A stretch of DNA of 64,000 bases from Kappaphycus alvarezii (GCA_002205965.3 NADL03000657.1:310001-374000), one strand, 5' to 3'; counted from the stretch's first letter, positions 44,455-54,949 are shown. The notes: a model not told the origin generated them from the sequence alone. Numbers and translations are program-made.

Positions 44455-45340
44455 ACTCCCTCGAAGCTTTCGACACACGGAATTTCTCCTGCCGATCTGC
44501 GGATAGGCTTCCGTTTAGCAACTTCTGCTCGAACAACCCACCATCACAGAAGAAGCTTACAGACGTAGTCCACGCAGCGGCGCATGAAGCGTTGCCGCCT
44601 GGCAATACCCGTACTCGTGAATTCCGCGCCTCGATGTCACTACCTGAAGCGAAGGGATGGGTCCAGTGTGCGCCTTGGTCGGGTTGGGGGCACAAATCAG
44701 GAGCAATTATTTCTCGGTGCACGTGCACTACTTCTGCCGAACTCCGTTTTTCGCCCCTGACACTCCTTGTCCGAGGCCTGGATGTTCTTAGACATTAGAC
44801 ATCCATGGTGATCATTTGCTGCACTGTCGTTACGGATGCCAGCGCAATAATCGCCACAACAATCGGGTCGCTTTGTTAGGCAATAATCTCGGACGGGCGG
44901 CGCCGCCCGGTGCCCTTTCATCGAACCGCGTGTGCATTTTCAACTCCGGACAAGACCGGACATTAGAGCCGTGGGGGCCGCAGGTGGAACTGACTATTTC
45001 GACATAACATTCGTCAATCGTCTCGCTCCCTCCCGCTCCAGGTCCGGACTTTTAACCCGATAACTAGTCCAATGCGGCGAGCGCGGTAAAGCGGTGAAGT
45101 ACCAAGGCTTTTTGGGGGAATTACCGGGGACAAGCAGGGTAGTTTCTGTTTCAATCTCTTTTCTTTGCGGATGGCATCCAGAGGCGTTTTCAGTGGTCAC
45201 GGAGATTGCAAGAACCGTCATCAGCCGTGCAATGGAACAGTTTGCGAGGTTGGAGACATTCTTCTACAACGACACTCGGCGTTGGTAGTAACTTCTAACG
45301 CTGCTCGTCTGCTGGCTGGCCTCCCATCGACTTTCTCGTA
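44455..45340 (+). pseudogene. LINE-A like element, C-terminal zinc finger and endonuclease (right of gypsy insertion)
   Basis: It continues the LINE broken at 36971. LEAFDTRNFSCRSADRL and AKGWVQCAPWSGWGHKSGA come first, then in other frames DHLLHCRYGCQRNNRHNN (zinc finger end plus RHN). RPDIRAVGAAGGTDYFDITF (44959-45012, PD and DxT motifs of the restriction-like endonuclease) follows. The end reads KYQGFLGEL, CGWHPEAFSVVTEIARTVIS, RAMEQFARLETFFY and NAARLLAGLP. These correspond block by block to LINE-A at 13500-13868. Many frameshifts are present. Confidence 0.75.
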
Positions 45341-45993
45341 CACTATTGTGTTGTGATTACGTGGACAAAGTGAATCATCTGCTCTGTCAGATGTCACTTC
45401 TCCTATTTCATACAATGATTACACACCTATGCCTTTTGGGTGACTTATAACTACAAGTAATATACTATTACGTGTACATGTAATCACGACAGTATGGTTA
45501 TTAACCTGGGTGTGGCAAGGAGATTTTTCTTTCCTTCACGGATATTTGGTAGCAGTCTACCACGGGGAGAGTACTTATACCCCTGAATAGCTCCGGGAGT
45601 AGAAAAGTAAAGACATATGAAACAAGGTGTTACATCTTTTGGCTCACATTGCGCAACATGTTGCTGGTGCTAACATTCGACATCAATGATTTGTTCGTTG
45701 CTTCGACCATCGGTACATGTACTTAATATGACGTGCAGATTTGCAACTCTAAATGGGTTCCAGCCAATCCATACATATCAATAAAGACACCCCCTTTTTC
45801 CCACAAAAAAGACCTGCTTGGCTCGAGTAGGGATATGTTAGACCAACCACATAATTTGCAGTTCGCAGCATTGTTGAGAGGCAACGTGAAGGATTGAGGC
45901 CGGATAAAATGAGGGAGGAGCCTTCCCAACATGACAATGTAGTTCATGGCGCAAGGTTAGTCAACAAACTGTATTGTGCTCATTTGCATCAGT
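45341..45993. other. Spacer without supported genes
   Basis: Nothing recognised. Confidence 0.35.
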
Positions 45994-46217
45994 CTTGTGA
46001 GAAGGGAAACATTTGGGTGTTTTACTCTTGGAAGGTATATCCGATTTATCCCATCGTTTTCCAGAAGACCACAATCGACTCAAAAAGGGTATACCGACAC
46101 CGTAATGGGGAAGGAACTGCGCTCCCTAAAATGCTACCTTCAGGCCAGCCATCAAGCAATCCGCATTGGACATGACGGCTGCTGCAGCGTGCCTTTGCAT
46201 CAAAACTTGTGAGAAGG
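45994..46217 (-). mobile_element. Short LINE-A 3' end with 12-bp target-site duplication
   Basis: The insert 46006-46205 (200 bp, minus) runs from the coding end (TTTTGATGCAAAGGCACGC, the LMQRHA codons) to the CCCAAATGTTTC tail. CTTGTGAGAAGG flanks it exactly on both sides (45994-46005 and 46206-46217). It is the clearest retroposition footprint in the window. Confidence 0.9.
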
Positions 46218-46808
46218 TAAAGATAGGTTTCTTCAACTACCCGGAATTTTTGCTGACAGATTGGAGCCGTTTAAACGTGTACTATAAGCATATAAAGGTT
46301 TAAATTGGATTCTTTGGAGAGTACTCACCCTAACTGATGGGAGAGAGTCAGTTACGGCTTGTGTACCATGAATTGGATGAAGCAAATGAGGTAGATTCCA
46401 TGGTTTGCAACAGAAATATTGATATGACCAGCAAGAAGAAGCTTGAGGAGTTGTAAACGAGGCATAACAGCTTCACCATTTTTTCGTCCTATGATGTCAC
46501 AGTGGTACCGCAAGACTCGAAGACCCGTAAGAACAAAGGGAAGACACGGGGCGGTTGACGTGAGTTATAAATCTTTTCGAGGTCACCACAAATTACATCA
46601 AGGCGTTTTCTCAGGTACCCTCTACGGAAGTGATGCTTCGCTTGCGCAAGAACTCCTTTCGCTCAATTTATGCAGTTGCGGTTCTATTCAGGACACTTGT
46701 GGCAGGAGTTTCTAGCTGAATTCTGATTTGAAGCCGACAGTTTCTATGAACCAAATATAATTACATGCGGCGAGTGTACATTTGCAGCGTCCATGGCATC
46801 CCAAAGGA
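46218..46808. other. Spacer without supported genes
   Basis: A 90-residue frame at 46443-46715 shows no recognisable feature. Confidence 0.3.
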
Positions 46809-46987
46809 CTTCTGCAACCTGCTTGATGGCTGGCCTGAAGGTAGCATTTTAGGGAGCGTAGTTCCTTCCCCATTACGGTTTCGGTATACCCTTTTTGAAT
46901 CGATTGTGGTTGTCTGGAAAACCATGGGAAAGATCGGATATACCTTCCAAGAGTAAAAACACCTAAACGTTTCCCCCTTCTGCCACC
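46809..46987 (+). mobile_element. Short LINE-A 3' end with 11-bp target-site duplication
   Basis: The insert 46820-46976 (157 bp, +) covers the last codons, stop and 3' UTR to CCTAAACGTTTCCCC. Flanks are CTTCTGCAACC (46809-46819) and CTTCTGCCACC (46977-46987), with one mismatch. Confidence 0.85.
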
Positions 46988-48407
46988 CAACCTGTAACTA
47001 AATACCTCCTATTGAATAGAAACGGATCCCTTACTATTCATCGGCGGAGTAATGAAGACTTGAAAGATAGGAAGAGATTATCTAAAGGCATTAAACTGTA
47101 TAGTAATAGAGACCCAGATATTATTCGTTTCCTTGAACAGGGGGTAGTTCTTCGTTGATTTCACCGAAGGCTGCCAAACATGCGATCCAATATCTTTCGT
47201 GTAAATGTTCTTTCGCGGAAGTACCACATTATTCCGCAAGTAACTTAAAGAGGCAAACAACATCATGTAGGAACGCAATAAACTTGTTAAATACACCATC
47301 TCATGCCTTTCGGGTTTTAGTCGCCGGAAAACCTTTTCAATCTGTTATAATATCGAACTTGCTTCGAACTTCGATCGAACTTCGATCGATATGGCCGAGG
47401 AATTTACACATACCCGCCGCGGGCGGGGCAACACGCGAAGAACTCGAGTGCTTGCAGTTCGTACACAATTTTACCCTTATACAAAAAAGGGACAAAACTC
47501 CTTCTCGCAATAGTCATTTTCCTGCAGCATGCTAAAACGTTGTGAGATTAAGGTACAAAATGAGCACGCAGCGACGTACATTGCATATCGCTGTACTGCG
47601 AAACCCGCAACTTAAAATCTTTATTACTCCCTTATGATTGGTTTCTTGTGTCCTCCTTCATGACAAGGGGATCAAAGTCTGTTCATACACTGCAGACATT
47701 ATCGCGTTAAGTGTCGCAATTGACAAACGTTCCAGAGGAAATTGATTATTGTGTCCGATGTTCACAGACTCACGTGCGTCCGTAGATGCGCTGCAAGGGG
47801 ACATCAGATGCCAAATGTTTCGTATGCAAAGTCTCGCATAGCAGATGGAAAATTTTATCAAGCGAAGTCGAGTGTATATGTCATGGTTCCAAGTCACTGC
47901 GGTACCGCTAGCGCAACAAAAGGGTGGATGCGCTCACAAAGCAAGGTTTTGAAATTCCGATGGAACAGCAGATGAAAGTAGCGCATGACTTTTAGATGCG
48001 AAAGCATATTTTTAAGGTCAGCAGAAGTTGAGGAGACGACTACCAGGGGAGTTGGAATATAGCGTCAGCTTTGAAAAATCTTGTACAGCCGAATCGCTTC
48101 TAGCGCAATTCTATATAGGACACATAACAGATCTTCATCCGGTAAGTAGTTACCTGAATGGATGCACGCTGCGATTTGATTGCCCGCTAAGTGTGAAAAC
48201 GACTAGGAGCACGTTGTGTGAAGGTGCCCTCGCGCAAACTGAAGTCGTAAAAACCTCCTCGGAGGTCAGAGCAAGACAACGCTCTGTCAGCTCATGACAG
48301 AAGCGCTGGAAAAAGTCCCGGCCTTCTTGAGAAGATAGAACTACCCAAATTAGATAGGTACTGGCTGCGCTATGAATAAGAGAGTAACTTCTATATTAAT
48401 TTATACA
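46988..48407. other. Stretch with unassigned ORFs
   Basis: Open frames at 47155-47535 (+, 126 residues) and 48028-48297 (+, 89 residues, FEKSCTAESLLAQFYIGHIT) have no recognised family. TTCGATCGAAC-type short repeats lie at 47360-47390. Confidence 0.3.
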
Positions 48408-48632
48408 TACCCTCCGCAGGCCTCTGTGCGACATTGTACGACAAATAAAGATCTACCACCACCATATATCATTAAAAAAGCTTTAGGCGGGGCAATGATA
48501 GTGAGCTTTTGCTCCTTCCGGACATTTCCCAATGCGTGAAAGAAGAAAAATAATATTTTAACAAGCTGGAAAGGTGATAGTAAATCTTTTATGGGTTGTA
48601 CAATGTCGCACAGAGGCGTGCCGAGGGTACTC
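48408..48632. repeat. Two LINE-C 3' UTR fragments, tail to tail
   Basis: The + strand block 48408-48470 (CCTCCGCAGGCCTCTGTGCG, TACGACAAATAAAGATC) is the inverse of the block at 48588-48632. Both match the LINE-C tail near 14800-14850. Confidence 0.5.
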
Positions 48633-48959
48633 ATAAATTAACTACGGATGTGGGCGGCGGGTAGAAACCTGTCGCGCCTGCATTATTTGGAGACTAAATG
48701 CAAAACGGGTAAGGAAGTCGCGGAGTTCCTGTTGAGGGGAGAAAACGCGACGGAAAGCAGCGAAGGAAGCAATACGGCGGAAAGAACCCTTGCCGTCGTC
48801 ATCTAAGGCGCCATAGATATCAATCCCGACCGGGGAGAGGAGGATATCGTTTTGGTTACAGTAAGTACAATAATGACGATGTTTCTCGCGCTCTGCTAGT
48901 GTTGCGGCAGCACCTGCTGTAACCATACTTGGCTGGAAAGGAGAGCTACCGGCCCTCAA
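48633..48959 (-). pseudogene. LINE-C C-terminus
   Basis: 105-residue open frame: AAATLAEREKHRHYC, then LLSPVGIDIYGALDDDGKGS, FRRIASFAAFRRVFSPQQEL and LTRFAFSLQIMQARQVSTRR. It has the same layout as the LINE-B end (FDIYGSAGPG, RIAEYIALRKG, ISSLIQQR), so it is a related family. Only the extreme C-terminus remains. Confidence 0.65.
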
Positions 48960-48974
48960 AAGGGGAAAATCTAT

Positions 48975-49125
48975 CCGAGCCAGGAGCGCTTGAGTTGTCG
49001 TCAGTTGATCGCGACAGAAATTCGTTGTTGCATGAGCGAGCTGATAATCATGAACAAGCGATCGCGCTCGAAGGCAGGGCTACTGCCTTTCCGTAGAGCG
49101 ATGTACTCAGCAATTATGGACAGAC
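48975..49125 (-). pseudogene. LINE-B C-terminus (distal part, split by solo LTR)
   Basis: The minus strand reads AEYIALRKGSSPAFERDRLF and MIISSLMQQRISVA, almost identical to 12994-13095. It abuts the solo LTR at 49126, and its upstream neighbour lies beyond the LTR at 50570-50615 (FNERGL). Confidence 0.75.
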
Positions 49126-50569
49126 AGATAGGGACAAATCGTCCGGAGAAAAGATACTCAGAACCAACTACCCAAGAAGGAGGTGTTGCAAGCGCCAAAA
49201 GTGCTACCATATTATAGTTGAACGAACATAAAAGGAGTGTACATGGAAGAAAGTTGAGAGGGCTACAAGAAAGTATGGAATGGGCAGGATCAACCACTGA
49301 TGCCTGCGACCAGCGTAGGAAAAATGTTTCTTAGGTCTGAAGTTGACTCTCAACTTCCTACTACTTGGGTCCTGACTTGAAATTGTCTGTCAACTTGCTT
49401 TACCTCTCCATAAGGAAGCAGTTTAATCAGATTACATAGACTTTTGGCTAACCGTAAAGTCCGAACAAAACAACGGAACGTACCAGGAAATGCATAAAAA
49501 CAATTTGCGTGGAAAATATACTCTAAAAAAAAGACACGTAAAATACTAACAATCAATGAGGTCCTCTTCATTCCCATCATTCCCATTCTCTGAATCAGAT
49601 CCAAAAAAACTCCTCTGAAATATCCATGCTGTCCAAGGAGTCCCCACAAATATCTGCGAGCGGCTCGTCACTATCTATTTCCTCCTGGGAGGTATCTAAA
49701 CTACTAAAGATATCAGCATCCGATTCTATCGTCAGTACCACTTGTTCAAAACATTCCACCATTCCAACACTTCTCATGCCTCCCTGCCCCTCATCCACCT
49801 TGTCCTCGTCCTCGTCCTCGTCCTTGTCACCCCCTCATTATCCTCCTCGTCCTTAACCTATTAGACCAACTCCCAGGCTGTCCACTCCTCGAAGGTCTCC
49901 CCAGCACCCCCTTCGACCTCCCACTCCTGCCCCTCAGAGACCTCCTCGGCCTCATCCTCGACGAAGAGTTTGCGGACGAGCTCGATTTTTTTATTCTTAG
50001 TCTGGCGTCACAGATAGTCGTCTGCGTCTGTCGGGGCATATGCAGCGAGCGAAAAGCCATTAAAGTTGCGAGAGGGGCGGTTTTTGGTGATGGGGACAGA
50101 GGGGCGAAGGTTGTTCATTTGGATAGACGTTGGGAACGGGAGGCAATGTAGGGTGCTTTGGGTGTATGGGCGGAGAGGAGTGATAAGTAAAATGATCGGG
50201 GACATTTGTAACTAGCCTCCTGGGACAGGTTCTATTGATTAGAAATACGTAGAAAAAATCGGCAAGGGATTTTGTAGTAGTGCATTTGCGCCCTTTTTCT
50301 CAAAAAAGAGAATCTGGAGGAGAAGTTAAGCTAAAAGGGAAAAAGAACTTGATTTGGGGTCGATTCAGAGGGTTAGATACAGTATAAAAATATCTAGATA
50401 AAATGGAAGTAAATTTGGAGAGGAGCGCGGGAATTATAAGCAAGGCTCAGGGAGGACGAGGAAGGACCGGAAGTATAAGCAATTTTGGACAAGGGGAGGT
50501 AGTAAAGAAAACTAAAAGTCTGTAGATGACGGAGACAAAAAATCCGTTCCTATCAGCACGCGTCTAACA
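49126..50569 (-). repeat. Solo ORF-carrying LTR, copy B, with 5-bp target duplication
   Basis: 1444 bp. In sense it starts TGTTAGACGCGTGCTGATAGG and ends CCTATCT (terminal CA mutated). CAGAC is present at 49121-49125 and 50570-50574. The flanking LINE-B reading frame resumes across the insertion. This fixes the true ends of the long LTR class. The right part of this LTR is duplicated further right (50872-51300). Confidence 0.85.
49550..50118 (-). pseudogene. LTR-encoded acidic protein, copy B (three stops)
   Basis: It starts MNNLRPSVPITKNRPSRNFN, continues LAAYAPTDADDYL, has one TGA, then RQTKNKKIELVRKLFVEDEA and EEVSEGQEWEVEGGAGETFE. It stays in one frame through EEWTAWELV to two stops near 49859. 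The C-terminal part gives CFEQVVLTIESDADIFSSLD, TSQEEIDSDEPLADICGD and SLDSMDI, then shifts frame in a T7 run. Because no frame change occurs at the place where copies A and C have a GTAAGT, the ancestral ORF was probably a single exon. Confidence 0.7.
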
Positions 50570-50615
50570 CAGACCTCGTTCGTTAAAGGTATTCAGTTCA
50601 GGACTCGTTTCTGAA
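50570..50615 (-). pseudogene. LINE-B fragment upstream of the solo LTR
   Basis: The minus strand ends AACGAACGAGGTCTG (NERGL) and joins in frame, after removal of one CAGAC copy, to SIIAEYIALRKG at 49125. This corresponds to ERGLFRIAEYIALRKG at about 12977-13020. Confidence 0.65.
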
Positions 50616-50712
50616 TCATTTAATTATAATTATAATTTAAATTTTTAATGAAATTAAATGCATTGGATCCAACTAATCGAGACGCGACCTCGATCACAAA
50701 TGCGACCTTCTG

Positions 50713-50746
50713 CACACCATGGCACCATGGTACCATGGTGTGCACG
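50713..50746. repeat. Inverted repeat CACACCATGG / CCATGGTGTG
   Basis: The 10-bp arms flank a ten-base centre with another CCATGG. It is present again in the second duplicate at 51444-51477. It could form a hairpin; no protein partner is implied. Confidence 0.6.
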
Positions 50747-51601
50747 AGGCTATGTATGAATGTGGTTGGCGATCATGGGGGAAGTGGAGGGGGGTCGTAC
50801 GTAGAAGAAATACGAAATGGGGCTTGAAGAAGAAGAAGACAGATAGGGGGGAGGATTTGAAGAGGGAAGATGAGGCAATGTAGGGTGCTTTGGGTGTATG
50901 GGCGGAGAGGAGTGATAAGTAAAATGATCGGGGACATTTGTAACTAGCCTCCTGGGACAGGTTCTATTGATTAGAAATACGTAGAAAAAATCGGCAAGGG
51001 ATTTTGTAGTAGTGCATTTGCGCCCTTTTTCTCAAAAAAGAGAATCTGGAGGAGAAGTTAAGCTAAAAGGGAAAAAGAACTTGATTTGGGGTCGATTCAG
51101 AGGGTTAGATACAGTATAAAAATATCTAGATAAAATGGAAGTAAATTTGGAGAGGAGCGCGGGAATTATAAGCAAGGCTCAGGGAGGACGAGGAAGGACC
51201 GGAAGTATAAGCAATTTTGGACAAGGGGAGGTAGTAAAGAAAACTAAAAGTCTGTAGATGACGGAGACAAAAAATCCGTTCCTATCAGCACGCGTCTAAC
51301 ACAGACCTCGTTCGTTAAAGGTATTCAGTTCAGGACTCGTTTCTGAATCATTTAATTATAATTATAATTTAAATTTTTAATGAAATTAAATGCATTGGAT
51401 CCAACTAATCGAGACGCGACCTCGATCACAAATGCGACCTTCTGCACACCATGGCACCATGGTACCATGGTGTGCACGAGGCTATGTATGAATGTGGTTG
51501 GCGATCATGGGGAAGTGGAGGGGGTCGTACGTAGAAGAAATACGAAATGGGGCTTGAAGAAGAAGAAGACAGATAGGGGGGAGGATTTGAAGAGGGAAGA
51601 T

Positions 51602-52160
51602 GAGGAGAGGAGAGAAGGGCGGTAAAAATTGTGAAAGCGGAGATGAGGGGTTTCAATCGGGAATGAATGGGGGGTTCAAGAGGGTAGAGAAGTGGGGGCT
51701 GAATTGAAAAGGGGGAGGGGCGCCAGGGGGTTTCAAGTAAGAAAGAGGAAGGGGCGATTTCAGATGGTAAGGAGAAGGTGGGGTTTCAGATGGTATTACC
51801 ATTATTAACGAGGAGGAGGAGTTTCGGATCGTAAAGATGAGGGGGAGGGTTTCAATGGGGGAAGGAGAGGGCGGTTTCAGTCGGTAAAGAAGAGTGGCGG
51901 TCTGAAAAGGGAAAGGCAATGGGGCGGTTCAAGGGGGGAAGGGGAAGGAATGGTTAAGTTGGAAAGGTAAGGGAGGTCTCAAGATATAAAGGGGATTCGG
52001 TATATCAGACGGTAAAGAGGAGGGGAAATTTGAGGATAAAAAGAGCAGGGGGTTCAAGTGGAAAAGAGGAGGGGAGGTTTCAAGCTTGACACTAGTGACA
52101 AAGGGGAGGAGAGGTTTCAAGAGAGAAAAGCTAGGGGGTCTTCAAGAAGGAGACTGGACA
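51602..52160 (+). repeat. Purine-rich degenerate tandem repeat
   Basis: The strand is dominated by G and A, with irregular repeats of a GGTTTCAAG or GGTTTCAG motif followed by GTAAAGAGGAGGGG-like filler, spaced about 25-45 bp. The proline-rich antisense ORFs here are by-products of this composition. Confidence 0.7.
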
Positions 52161-52925
52161 ATACAATCCGTATTCATGCATGAAAGCCATACTGGAGATA
52201 AAAACGGAAGGTGTAAGTATTTGCGCATCCCGCATCGCAGAAAGCGCTGAGGATGCAAATTTTCAAAGTCCTGCATCGTCACCAGACCAAAAGCCGATAG
52301 ATATCATGATGCTTGTCGTTCGCATTAGGATCCTCATTACTGTGGTTGTGAAGAGATCTGGATTTAGCTTGAGCTGAAGAACTTGGTTACCCACGACCAT
52401 ATACTGGTACCGTAACAGTGAATGGATCTTTTGATTTACGAATACCGCCGGTGAGGTCAATAGTAGTTGTAGGGAGGCCTCCTGAGTATGGATTACGGCA
52501 AGCATATGAACTTACACCATACGAATTTCCTACCAACACTGTATTCCCCTTTTGTCAAGTAGCGACCTCCACCCACTTGATCCACCTACAACGCTTCTAT
52601 TCCCCATAGTCACCCCACTGTCTGGCACAGTCACTATTGTACCAGTCGCTACCAATCCTCAGTATCAAGGAGTACAGTTCGCTGTCCAAACCCCTCTTTC
52701 TTCCACGGTCGGCAAAGTCGAAATCATTGTTTCGACTCAACGCATCCCGAACGAAACGACCCACCTGGTTACCTTGTTGTCTTGCATTATAGTAATAGTC
52801 TGCAGTTTGTAATACAAAAAATGGTCCTCCTCTCAATTAATACAGGAAATGGTCCTCCCTTCACGTAATACAGAAAAAAGTTCTCCCCTCGTGTAATCCA
52901 GCAACCTACAACGATCCCGCCCTAG
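52161..52925. other. Unassigned stretch with an open frame
   Basis: A + frame at 52552-52812 reads TVTIVPVATNPQYQGVQFAV and KVEIIVSTQRIPNETTHLV, Thr/Val-rich, possibly a host gene scrap. I do not recognise it. A Gypsy LTR remnant begins at about 52930. Confidence 0.3.
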
Positions 52926-52929
52926 CTTC

Positions 52930-54320
52930 TCCCACCGTCCTTTCCAAAATTACTTCCATTTTATCTAGATATTTTTATACTGTGTTGGACTCTCTGAGTC
53001 GACCCCGAATCAAGTTCCTTTTCTCTTTTAGCTTACCTCCTCCTACAAATTCGCCTTTTTTGAGAAGAAGGGCGCAAATGCACTACTGCAAAATCTCTTG
53101 CAGATTTATTTTACCTATTCCTAATCTATAGAAACTGCCCCGGGAGCCTATATAAACCCTTTATTCTAAGTTCCAGATGCCCCCGATCAGTTTACTCATC
53201 ACCCCTCTCCCCCCTTACACCCAAAACACCCTACATTGCCTCCCGTTCCCCAACGTCTTTCAAAATGAACAACCTTCGCCCCTCTGTCCCTATTTCCATA
53301 AACCGCCCTTCCCGTCCCATCAATGGCCTTCGTCTCGCCGCCTACGGGCCAACCGATGCCGACGACTACATCCGGCGGCAAACAAAGAAGCAAATCATCG
53401 AGTTCGTTCGCCGCCTCTTCATAGAAGAAGAAGCGAGGGAGGTAAGTATGGAGAGTCTGAGAAGGTCGCGGAGGAGAGCGGGGAGTCCTTCGAGAAATGG
53501 TTAGCCCCTGAGCTAGTGTACGAGGCTCAAGAGGATGAGGAGGAAGAAGAGGAGGAGGAGGAAGTTGAGGAGGAAGTGGAGGAGGAAGAGGAGGAAGAGA
53601 AGGAAGAGAAGGAAGAGAAGGAAGAGAAGGAAGAGAAGGAGGAGGAGAATGAGGGAACAGGGGGCATGGAAAGTGTTGGACTGGTGGGGCCTGGAATGGA
53701 GAGTATGGTTCAAGTTGTGCCCACGATGGAACCGGATGAAGATATCTTTAGTAGTCTAGATATCTTCCAGGGGAAAACAGAGAGCTGTGAGCCATTCGCA
53801 GGTATTTGTGTGGACTGCTTGGACAGCATGAATATTTTAGAGGAGTTGTTTGGATCTGATTTAGAGAATGGGAAATAAGAGGATCAAATTAATTGTTAGT
53901 TTCTTAAGTATCTTTTGCTTAGAGTACATTGTCCACACAAAGTATTTTTATGCATTTCTTGGTATCTTCTGTAGTTTTGTTCGGACTTTAGGGGTAACCA
54001 AAAGTCTATATAAACTGAGTAAACTGCTTCCTCATGGAGAGGTCAAGCAAGTTGACAGACAGCTTCAAGCCAAGTCCCGAGTAGTAGGAAGTTGAGAGTC
54101 AACTTTAGACCCAAGAAAACTTTTTCTTACGCTGGTCGCAGAGCGTCAGTGGTAGACCCTGCCCCTTTTATACTTGCTTGTAGCTTCCTCAACTCTTTTC
54201 TATATACGCTCCCTTTTATTCGTTCAACAATACCACGGTAGCACTTTTGTCGCGCGAAACACCTCCTTCTCAGGGTAATTGGTTCTGAGGATCTCTTCCC
54301 CCGCCGATTTACCCCTATCA
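52930..54320 (+). repeat. ORF-carrying gypsy LTR, copy C (5' end eroded)
   Basis: From CTTTCCAAAATTACTTCC it follows copies A and B through GGGCGCAAATGCACTACTGC, GGGAGCC and the ORF. R-U5 follows, with TATA box AGTCTATATAAACTGAG, hairpin GAAGTTGAGAGTCAACTT and terminal TTTACCCCTATCA at 54320. The first 300 bp or so of U3 cannot be recognised. Confidence 0.75.
53265..53878 (+). pseudogene. LTR-encoded acidic protein, copy C (best preserved, one frameshift)
   Basis: The N-terminal frame (53265-53504) starts MNNLRPSVPISINRPSRPIN and continues LAAYGPTDADDYIRRQTKKQ, IIEFVRRLFIEEEAREV. A one-base shift at about 53443 moves to the frame that carries ESEKVAEESGESFEKWLAPE and LVYEAQ. That frame continues with some 45 residues of Glu with Asp, Lys and Val, and ends ESMVQVVPTMEPDEDIFSSL, DIFQGKTESCEPF, CLDSMNILEELFGSDLENGK. 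The frames overlap the sequence GAGGTAAGTATG, a good 5' splice consensus, but copy B reads through without it. The predicted protein has a basic N-terminus with an aromatic-poor helical part, an acidic tract and a short acidic C-terminal tail. An activator-like role is only a thought. Confidence 0.7.
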
Positions 54321-54405
54321 CAGTTCTGACGTAACTACCAAGGTTGCTTCGAGCCATTTCATAGAGCTTGATGCTTAAATATTTCATCGTTATGTCACCT
54401 TCCCG

Positions 54406-54786
54406 CTATAACCATTTTTGACTAGCTGCCAATGCATGAACTGAAGGAAACTGATTCCACTCCTCCTCAGTGAAGTAGCTGGAGAGGAGTCTCGTGGCGC
54501 CCCTCTTCTTCCCACCCCTGACACCTTTCAGTTTCAAACGCCATAACTTTCTTCTCATACTTATCTCCCACACCTGCAATGTCGCCGAATCATAATCAAC
54601 TTCCAGTACTGAGTTTTCCGGTACCGGAACGACGTCAGAATATTCATCCCCATCGCCCGTGATGGTGGCAATGAAGAAAGAAACGCATCCCCACTCATCT
54701 TCAAAACAGATCTTGCTCCGACAAGATTTGTCTTTAGAACCAGTGTCTTTGATGAATCTGATAATTTCAGCAGCAGTATGCTTCAA
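54406..54786 (-). CDS. Hypothetical protein exon
   Basis: 126-residue open frame: HTAAEIIRFIKDTG, CFEDEWGCVSFFIATITGDG, VVPVPENSVLEVDYDSATLQ, RRKLWRLKLKG, RGGKKRGATRLLSSYFTEEE and WNQFPSVHALAASQKWL. Balanced composition and no internal repeats make it look like real coding sequence. It is not a retroelement motif that I know. It may be the last exon of a gene that includes the frames at 55310-56025. Confidence 0.4.
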   Translation of the reverse strand: MKHTAAEIIRFIKDTGSKDKSCRSKICFEDEWGCVSFFIATITGDGDEYSDVVPVPENSVLEVDYDSATLQVWEISMRRKLWRLKLKGVRGGKKRGATRLLSSYFTEEEWNQFPSVHALAASQKWL

Positions 54787-54949
54787 CCCAAAATTTAAAT
54801 GTTAACATGACCTTTTCAGTTCCTATATCGTGGTGGGATCTATTACTATAGCACATCGACCAGGAATACATTCAAATTATCACGAGATTATCATTAAAAT
54901 CATGAACTCCCTTCGTACTATCAACTTGAGAGCATTCATATCATTCTTC

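Larger units (their letters stand above)
50140..51601. repeat. Tandem duplication, units of 732 and 730 bp
   Basis: Units 50140-50871 and 50872-51601 are identical as far as I can read, except for two G-runs (GGGGG versus GGGG, GGGGGG versus GGGGG). GAGG is found at both unit starts and just after the second unit. The unit joins the 5' part of LTR copy B to the flanking LINE-B scrap and unique DNA. Confidence 0.9.

Noticed and set aside
51426..52120. Proline/serine-rich minus-strand ORFs
   Set aside because: By-products of the purine-rich repeat on the + strand; no independent support.
53440..53448. GAG|GTAAGTATG as a 5' splice site making the LTR ORF a two-exon gene
   Set aside because: Copy B reads through the same position in one frame and lacks the GTAAGT. 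A frameshift in copies A and C explains the data more simply.
53513..53713. Minus-strand ORF with a poly-Leu run resembling a membrane segment
   Set aside because: Antisense of the Glu-rich tract; the leucines are CTC/CTT complements of GAG/AAG codons. The same applies to 29956-30246.
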